A stretch of DNA of 64,000 nucleotides from RUG626 sp051866775 (GTDB taxonomy: Bacteria; Bacillota; Clostridia; Oscillospirales; Oscillospiraceae), in the NCBI GenBank assembly GCA_051866775.1, contig JBJDXR010000040.1, positions 22,006-86,005 on the forward strand, read 5' to 3'. Positions within the stretch are counted from its first letter, which is position 1; every line of letters begins with the position of its first letter. Both the position numbers and the translations under genes were made by a program. This document shows positions 60,075 to 64,000 of the stretch, in pieces. The notes below the pieces were generated by a model. The model had not been told where the DNA came from, ran no database searches, and saw only the letters and a program-made list of their open reading frames with translations.

Positions 60075-61145
60075 ATGGAAAAAATCAGGGTTGAACTTAC
60101 CCAAACGCCCAAGGAGAAGCCGAATCTTGATCCGCTGCCCTTTGGAAAATTCTTTTCCGACCATATGTTCATGATGAATTATACCGATGGACAGGGCTGG
60201 CACGACCCAAGGATCGTCCCCTATGGGCCGTTTACCCTCGACCCCTCCTGTATGGTTTTCCACTATGCTCAGGAGATCTTTGAGGGGCTTAAGGCATACC
60301 GCCGTGCGGATGGCTCTATATGGCTGTTCCGTCCGGAGGAGAACTTTAAGCGCATGAACAATTCCGCCAGACGTATGTGCATACCTGAGATAGATGTGGA
60401 TTTCTGCGTTGACGCGCTCAAGCAGCTCGTCTCTATTGAGAAGGACTGGGTGCCCGACCAGGAGGCTGCAAGCCTCTATATACGCCCGTTCATAATTGCA
60501 ACAGACGCATCAGTGGGCGTTCATGCCAGCAAGACCTATATATTCTGCATAATCCTCTCCCCGTCCGGCAACTATTATCCTGAGGGGCTAAACCCCGTGA
60601 AGATAGCTATCGAGGATGAGGACGTCCGCGCCGTCAGGGGCGGAACCGGCTTTACAAAGTGCGGCGGCAACTACGCTGCCTCCATCAGAGCCGGAGAGCG
60701 CGCGGCTGAGCGCGGTTACTCTCAGGTGCTGTGGCTGGATGGTGTACACCGCAAGTACATCGAGGAAGTCGGCTCCATGAACATAATGTTCAAGATAGAC
60801 GGTAAAATAGTCACTCCGGAGCTTCAGGGAAGCGTGCTGCCCGGTATAACCCGCAAGTCCATACTTGAGGTCGCCCGCGACTGGGGCTATACGGTTGAGG
60901 AGCGCCTTATCTCGGTTGATGAGGTCCTTGAGACCGCGGAAAACGGCCACATGGAGGAGATGTGGGGCACTGGTACCGCTGCTGTTGTCTCCCCTGTGGG
61001 TCAGATAGAGTTTGAGGGCAAGGCTCTTAAGATCGGCGGCGGCGGGATCGGTGAGCTTACTCAGAAGTTTTATGACGAGCTGACCGGGATCCAGTGGGGT
61101 ACCCGCCCGGATACCCGCGGCTGGACTGTCAAGGTCTGCGACTAA
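60075..61145 (+). CDS. ilvE: Branched-chain amino acid aminotransferase
   Basis: This 356-residue PLP enzyme of fold type IV transfers the amino group between leucine, isoleucine or valine and 2-oxoglutarate. HYAQEIFEGLKAYRR, the lysine-containing GFTKCGGNYAAS segment, WLDGVHRKYIEEVGSMNIMF and LPGITRKSILEVARDWGY are typical. The length fits the larger bacterial/eukaryotic group. Confidence 0.95.
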   Translation: MEKIRVELTQTPKEKPNLDPLPFGKFFSDHMFMMNYTDGQGWHDPRIVPYGPFTLDPSCMVFHYAQEIFEGLKAYRRADGSIWLFRPEENFKRMNNSARRMCIPEIDVDFCVDALKQLVSIEKDWVPDQEAASLYIRPFIIATDASVGVHASKTYIFCIILSPSGNYYPEGLNPVKIAIEDEDVRAVRGGTGFTKCGGNYAASIRAGERAAERGYSQVLWLDGVHRKYIEEVGSMNIMFKIDGKIVTPELQGSVLPGITRKSILEVARDWGYTVEERLISVDEVLETAENGHMEEMWGTGTAAVVSPVGQIEFEGKALKIGGGGIGELTQKFYDELTGIQWGTRPDTRGWTVKVCD

Positions 61146-61160
61146 AATAAATAAAGCATT

Positions 61161-61194
61161 CATGGCCGGGGCACCTGCTTCGGCCATGTTTTTT
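61161..61194 (+). terminator. Terminator of ilvE
   Basis: CATGGCCG and CGGCCATG form an 8-bp stem with a 12-nt loop and a run of six T. Confidence 0.82.
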
Positions 61195-61211
61195 CTAAGG
61201 AGGGATAGAGA

Positions 61212-61973
61212 TTGAGCGGTTTAAGGGCGTTAGCGGCGCTGCTTGCGGCGATTCTTGCGCTGTTTCCACGTGCCGTTACAGTGAGGGCGGAGCTTCCGCC
61301 GGCACCGGAGGGCATAGTGGAGGAGGTGGAGGAGAGTTACGCCCGGTCGGAGGACTCCTCAGGCTTTGTGATGCTTTCTGATGCTGTGCCTGATGTACTG
61401 ATAGATATGCGATATTACTCCACATATAACTTTGTCGGCAGGCGTATCGACGGCTATGAGGAGCCTGTGGCACTTTTGACCCGGGAGGCCGCAACGGCGC
61501 TGAAAGAGGTCAGTGACGAGCTGATGGAGCAGGGATATAGGCTGAAAATTTACGACGCCTATCGTCCGCAGACGGCGGTGGACTGCTTTTTAAGCTGGGC
61601 GGAGGATTTGGATGACGATATTATGAAGGAGTACTTCTATCCGGAGGTGGACAAATCGCAGCTCTTTGCGCTTGGGTACATATCTGAGCATTCCGGCCAC
61701 AGCAGGGGAAGCACGGTTGACCTGACGCTCTTTGATATGTCTGCAGGCATGGATGCGGACATGGGCGGCGCTTTTGATTACTTTGGGGAACTGTCACATT
61801 CGGACTATACAGAGGGGCTTACTCAGGAGCAGATCGATAACCGCGCGCTTTTGAGGGAAGCCATGCTCCGCCACGGCTTTAAAGCCATCGGCACTGAATG
61901 GTGGCATTTTACGCTTATTGACGAGCCATACCCGGACACGTACTTTAACTTCCCTGTACATAACATAGGATAG
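61212..61973 (+). CDS. VanX/DdpX-type D-Ala-D-Ala dipeptidase (peptidase M15D), exported
   Basis: This 253-residue protein has an N-terminal signal sequence (LRALAALLAAILALFPRAVTVRA). The zinc-site motifs are SGHSRGSTVDLTL (SxHxxGxxxD) and EWWHF. RYYSTYNFVGRRIDGY and DAYRPQTAVDCF are family signatures. The start is TTG after AAGGAGGG. Because it is exported and no vanHA genes are near, a role in wall turnover or peptide use is more likely than vancomycin resistance. Confidence 0.88.
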   Translation: MSGLRALAALLAAILALFPRAVTVRAELPPAPEGIVEEVEESYARSEDSSGFVMLSDAVPDVLIDMRYYSTYNFVGRRIDGYEEPVALLTREAATALKEVSDELMEQGYRLKIYDAYRPQTAVDCFLSWAEDLDDDIMKEYFYPEVDKSQLFALGYISEHSGHSRGSTVDLTLFDMSAGMDADMGGAFDYFGELSHSDYTEGLTQEQIDNRALLREAMLRHGFKAIGTEWWHFTLIDEPYPDTYFNFPVHNIG

Positions 61974-62016
61974 GGCTGAGTCCAGGCAATATTTTTATAT
62001 ATTTTCAAAAATTTCC

Positions 62017-62045
62017 TTGACAGAAGGGAGATAATGTTATAGTAT
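62017..62045 (+). promoter_or_regulatory. Promoter of the SPFH operon
   Basis: TTGACA at 62017-62022 and TAGTAT at 62040-62045 are 17 bp apart, just upstream of a palindrome. Confidence 0.75.
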
Positions 62046-62047
62046 AT

Positions 62048-62066
62048 TGATATCAAAACGATATCA
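62048..62066 (+). promoter_or_regulatory. Operator at the SPFH promoter
   Basis: TGATATC AAAAC GATATCA is a perfect 7-bp inverted repeat at the expected transcription start, so it is probably a repressor site. The downstream ribbon-helix-helix protein or the PadR protein at 63503 could bind it. Confidence 0.65.
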
Positions 62067-62091
62067 AATAAAACCATGGGAGGAATACATA

Positions 62092-63099
62092 ATGACAGAG
62101 AAGCTTTTGACAAACAAAAAGCACGGCATGGCAGTACTGCTGGTTACGGTACTTCTGCATTTATGTTCCGTTGCTGGATTTGTGCTTGGGTGCATATATG
62201 CTCTGGTGCCGGTCATCATAGCCTGCGGGGTGCTGATGGTGGGGCTGACTGTCATCTATCCGGGACTGAAGGTACTAAAACCTCAGGAGGCCCTGGTGCT
62301 GACGCTGTTCGGCAAATACGTTGGGACCCTCAAAGGGGACGGGTTCTATTTTGTGAATCCCTTCTGTACCTCCGTAAACCCTGCGGCAAAGACAAAGCTG
62401 AACCAGTCCGGGGATGTGGACGGGGGCAGTAAGACGGGGATACTGGTCGCCGCCGCGGCCCAGAGCACCGAGCTGACTATGGTCAGCAACAAGATATCCC
62501 TCAAGATAATGACCCTTAACAACAACCGCCAGAAGATAAACGACTGCCTTGGAAACCCCATAGAGATAGGCATCGCCGTCATGTGGCGGGTGGTAGACAC
62601 GGCAAAGGCTGTGTTCAATGTGGATAACTACAAGGAGTACCTGTCCCTTCAGTGCGACAGCGCCTTGAGGAACATCGTCCGTATCTACCCCTACGACGTG
62701 GCGCCCAATGTGGACACCACCGGCGATGGTGTGGCAGACGAGGGGAGCCTTCGCGGCTCCAGCGAGGTGGTCGCCGCACGCATCCGGGACGAGATACAGC
62801 AGAAGGTCTCCGAGGCGGGACTTGAGATAGTAGAGGCCCGGATAACCTATCTTGCCTACGCGCCGGAGATCGCCGCCGTGATGCTCCAGCGCCAGCAGGC
62901 CTCCGCCATCATCGCAGCCAGGCAAAAGATAGTGGACGGCGCTGTGGGAATGGTCAAGATGGCGATAGATAAGCTTGGCGAAGATGAGATCGTAATGCTG
63001 GACGAGGAGCGCAAGGCCGCCATGGTGTCAAATCTCCTGGTGGTGCTCTGCGGAAATAAGGACGCCCAGCCTATAGTCAACAGCGGATCCATATATTAA
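62092..63099 (+). CDS. SPFH/band 7 domain membrane protein
   Basis: This 335-residue protein has two N-terminal hydrophobic segments (AVLLVTVLLHLCSVAGFVLGCIYALVPVIIACGVLMVGLTVIYPG). The SPFH domain (QEALVLTLFGKYVGTLKGDGFYFVNPF, PIEIGIAVMWRVVDTAKAVFNVDNYKEYLSLQCDSALRNIV) and a helical C-terminal region (AAVMLQRQQASAIIAARQKIVDGAVGMV) follow. Such proteins organise membrane microdomains. ATG 62092 follows GGGAGG. It is paired with a small DNA-binding-type gene. Confidence 0.9.
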   Translation: MTEKLLTNKKHGMAVLLVTVLLHLCSVAGFVLGCIYALVPVIIACGVLMVGLTVIYPGLKVLKPQEALVLTLFGKYVGTLKGDGFYFVNPFCTSVNPAAKTKLNQSGDVDGGSKTGILVAAAAQSTELTMVSNKISLKIMTLNNNRQKINDCLGNPIEIGIAVMWRVVDTAKAVFNVDNYKEYLSLQCDSALRNIVRIYPYDVAPNVDTTGDGVADEGSLRGSSEVVAARIRDEIQQKVSEAGLEIVEARITYLAYAPEIAAVMLQRQQASAIIAARQKIVDGAVGMVKMAIDKLGEDEIVMLDEERKAAMVSNLLVVLCGNKDAQPIVNSGSIY

Positions 63100-63108
63100 G
63101 GGGACAGG

Positions 63109-63363
63109 ATGGAACTTGATGAGCGCGAAAAAAAGCTCGAGCAGCGGCTGAAAAGGCTGGAGGAGCTGGAGAAAAACGCCGCCCAGAGGGAGAAGGCGCT
63201 GAAGGCTAAGGAATCCGCGAGAAAGCAGGTGCTCCTAAGGCTTTCACCTACCCTGTGGGATGAAATAGCGGCATGGGCTGAGGAGGACTTCCGCTCAATA
63301 AACGGGCAGATAGAGTATCTTCTGACAGAGGCCGTGCGCAGGAAGCGGAAAAAAGATGATTAG
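63109..63363 (+). CDS. Small ribbon-helix-helix (Arc-like) protein
   Basis: This 84-residue protein has a charged coiled-coil N-terminus (EREKKLEQRLKRLEELEKNAAQREKALKAKES). A C-terminal ribbon-helix-helix follows (QVLLRLSPTLWDEIAAWAEEDFRSINGQIEYLLTEAVRRKRK). It lies 9 bp after the SPFH gene. It may regulate the operon, or the coiled coil may tether it to the SPFH assembly; both are inference. Confidence 0.85.
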   Translation: MELDEREKKLEQRLKRLEELEKNAAQREKALKAKESARKQVLLRLSPTLWDEIAAWAEEDFRSINGQIEYLLTEAVRRKRKKDD

Positions 63364-63366
63364 TAA

Positions 63367-63403
63367 AATAAGCGTCACGCGGGACAGCGTGACGCTTATT
63401 TTT
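63367..63403 (+). terminator. Terminator of the SPFH operon
   Basis: AATAAGCGTCACGC and GCGTGACGCTTATT form a perfect 14-bp stem with a 6-nt loop and T-tract. Confidence 0.9.
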
Positions 63404-63426
63404 GCGCCGGAGCCGGAGGGTATTTG

Positions 63427-63455
63427 TTGACAACGCAGAGGGGGGATGGTAATAT
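63427..63455 (+). promoter_or_regulatory. Promoter of the second PadR operon
   Basis: TTGACA at 63427-63432 and TAATAT at 63450-63455 are 17 bp apart. The perfect palindrome GCGATATATCGC at 63464-63475 lies at the transcription start and is the likely PadR operator. Confidence 0.75.
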
Positions 63456-63502
63456 TATGCCATGCGATATATCGCGTCACGACATAATAGGAGGGATGTA
63501 AT

Positions 63503-63811
63503 ATGGGAGAGAGCCAGCCGATGACTGAGGCCATGTATTACGTTCTTTTGGCGCTTATGAAGCCGGATCATGGTTATGGGATCATGCAGCACATAAAGCA
63601 GTTGAGCGGCAGCCGGGTCGTCATGGGCCCCGGTACGCTCTATGGAGTGCTTACGCGCATGAAAAAGGAGGGAATGATCGTCCTGGAGAAGGAGGATGAG
63701 CGGCGAAAGACATACCTCATCACGGATAAAGGGAAAGCCGCGCTGCTGGAGGAATTTAAGCGCCTGCGGCAGATGGTGAAGGACGGCGAGGGATTGGAGG
63801 AACTGGAATGA
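63503..63811 (+). CDS. PadR-family transcriptional regulator
   Basis: This 102-residue winged-helix protein (MTEAMYYVLLALMKPDHGYGIMQHIKQLSGSRVVMGPGTLYGVLTRMKKEGMI, then RRKTYLITDKGKAALLEEF) is of the PadR family. GGAGGG precedes ATG 63503. Its stop overlaps the next gene (ATGA), the standard PadR-DUF2812 arrangement, and it is probably autoregulated. Confidence 0.92.
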   Translation: MGESQPMTEAMYYVLLALMKPDHGYGIMQHIKQLSGSRVVMGPGTLYGVLTRMKKEGMIVLEKEDERRKTYLITDKGKAALLEEFKRLRQMVKDGEGLEELE

Positions 63812-64000
63812 GGAGGAAATACGCTTTTCACCCCGCGGAGTACGTCATAGGGGAGAATGAGAAGTTCTATTCAGATATGGCGTCGAAGGGCTGGAAGCTT
63901 AAAAAGCGCGGGGCATACCTGAGCCGTTTTGATGAATCGGAGCCGGAAAAGACAAGATACCGTATAGAGATTGCGGCTTCAGGCGTGTTTGACGACTATG
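63808..64000 (+). CDS. DUF2812-type protein, cut by window end
   Basis: The visible 64 residues (MRRKYAFHPAEYVIGENEKFYSDMASKGWKLKKRGAYLSRFDESEPEKTRYRIEI onward) match the start of DUF2812 proteins, membrane proteins that follow PadR genes. The domain and its helices continue past the edge. Function unknown. Confidence 0.8.
   Translation, partial: MRRKYAFHPAEYVIGENEKFYSDMASKGWKLKKRGAYLSRFDESEPEKTRYRIEIAASGVFDDY

Noticed and set aside
61212..61973. Vancomycin-resistance vanX
   Set aside because: The protein has a signal sequence and no vanH, vanA or vanRS genes are nearby; exported dipeptidases of this family are common in Firmicutes.
1..64000. tRNA or rRNA genes, CRISPR arrays and insertion sequences
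   Set aside because: Reading by eye found no tRNA-like arms, no spaced repeats of CRISPR type and no transposase-like protein; a tRNA-finder run would be needed for certainty.

Overview
The window comes from a spore-forming, anaerobic Gram-positive bacterium of the class Clostridia. Sporulation genes (spoIIE, spoIIGA, sigE, sigG), a six-gene Rnf complex, acetate kinase, PadR-type regulators, strong AGGAGG-type ribosome binding sites and consensus sigma-A promoters all point that way. Oscillospiraceae is my best guess for the family, but that is inference. Most of the window is ordinary, densely packed core genome. I saw no rRNA, tRNA, CRISPR array or insertion sequence.

Layout. 1-2909 (minus): YhaN/SbcC-like ATPase (cut by the window edge) and its metallophosphatase partner. 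3100-9740: F1Fo ATP synthase operon behind a perfect-consensus promoter. It is unusual in three ways: subunit b carries only the C-terminal part of delta, no separate delta gene exists, and gamma runs in frame into beta. 9740-16924: secreted S-layer-homology protein, split chromate transporter, ackA, tmcAL, wecB and a small membrane protein. 17004-19322: spoIIE. 19491-21063: a glyoxalase-family gene followed by a complete retron, with a structured non-coding RNA bounded by 11-bp inverted repeats and an adjacent reverse transcriptase. 21140-23327 (minus): rpmG-secE-nusG-rplK-rplA, which ends at a terminator facing the retron instead of continuing into rplJ-rplL. 23586-29173: ruvX and rnfCDGEAB. 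29319-32808: a PadR-controlled operon holding a duplicated pair of membrane-protein genes. 33254-44042: pyrG, glmS, purB-purA-purC-purF, an aminotransferase and trpS. 44076-46755: a TagO/WecA-type transferase, three small unknown genes and a phosphodiesterase. 46756-49523: two exported proteins of unknown function, the first in an AT-rich patch. 49627-51208: spoIIGA-sigE. 51368-56547 (minus): folD, a GNAT acetyltransferase and the mglBAC sugar ABC transporter. 56603-58981: a Y-family polymerase operon divergent from a LexA-like repressor, with three phased operators between them. 59204-64000: sigG, ilvE, a VanX-type dipeptidase, an SPFH protein with a ribbon-helix-helix partner, and a PadR/DUF2812 pair cut by the window end.

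How the parts fit. Rnf and ATP synthase would together form an ion-gradient energy system, with acetate kinase as a substrate-level ATP source. PyrG, GlmS, the pur genes, WecB and the TagO/WecA-type enzyme supply nucleotides and cell-wall precursors. SpoIIE, SpoIIGA, SigE and SigG belong to one sporulation cascade. The retron is the strongest candidate for an undescribed system: it has all its own parts and no recognisable effector gene beside it.
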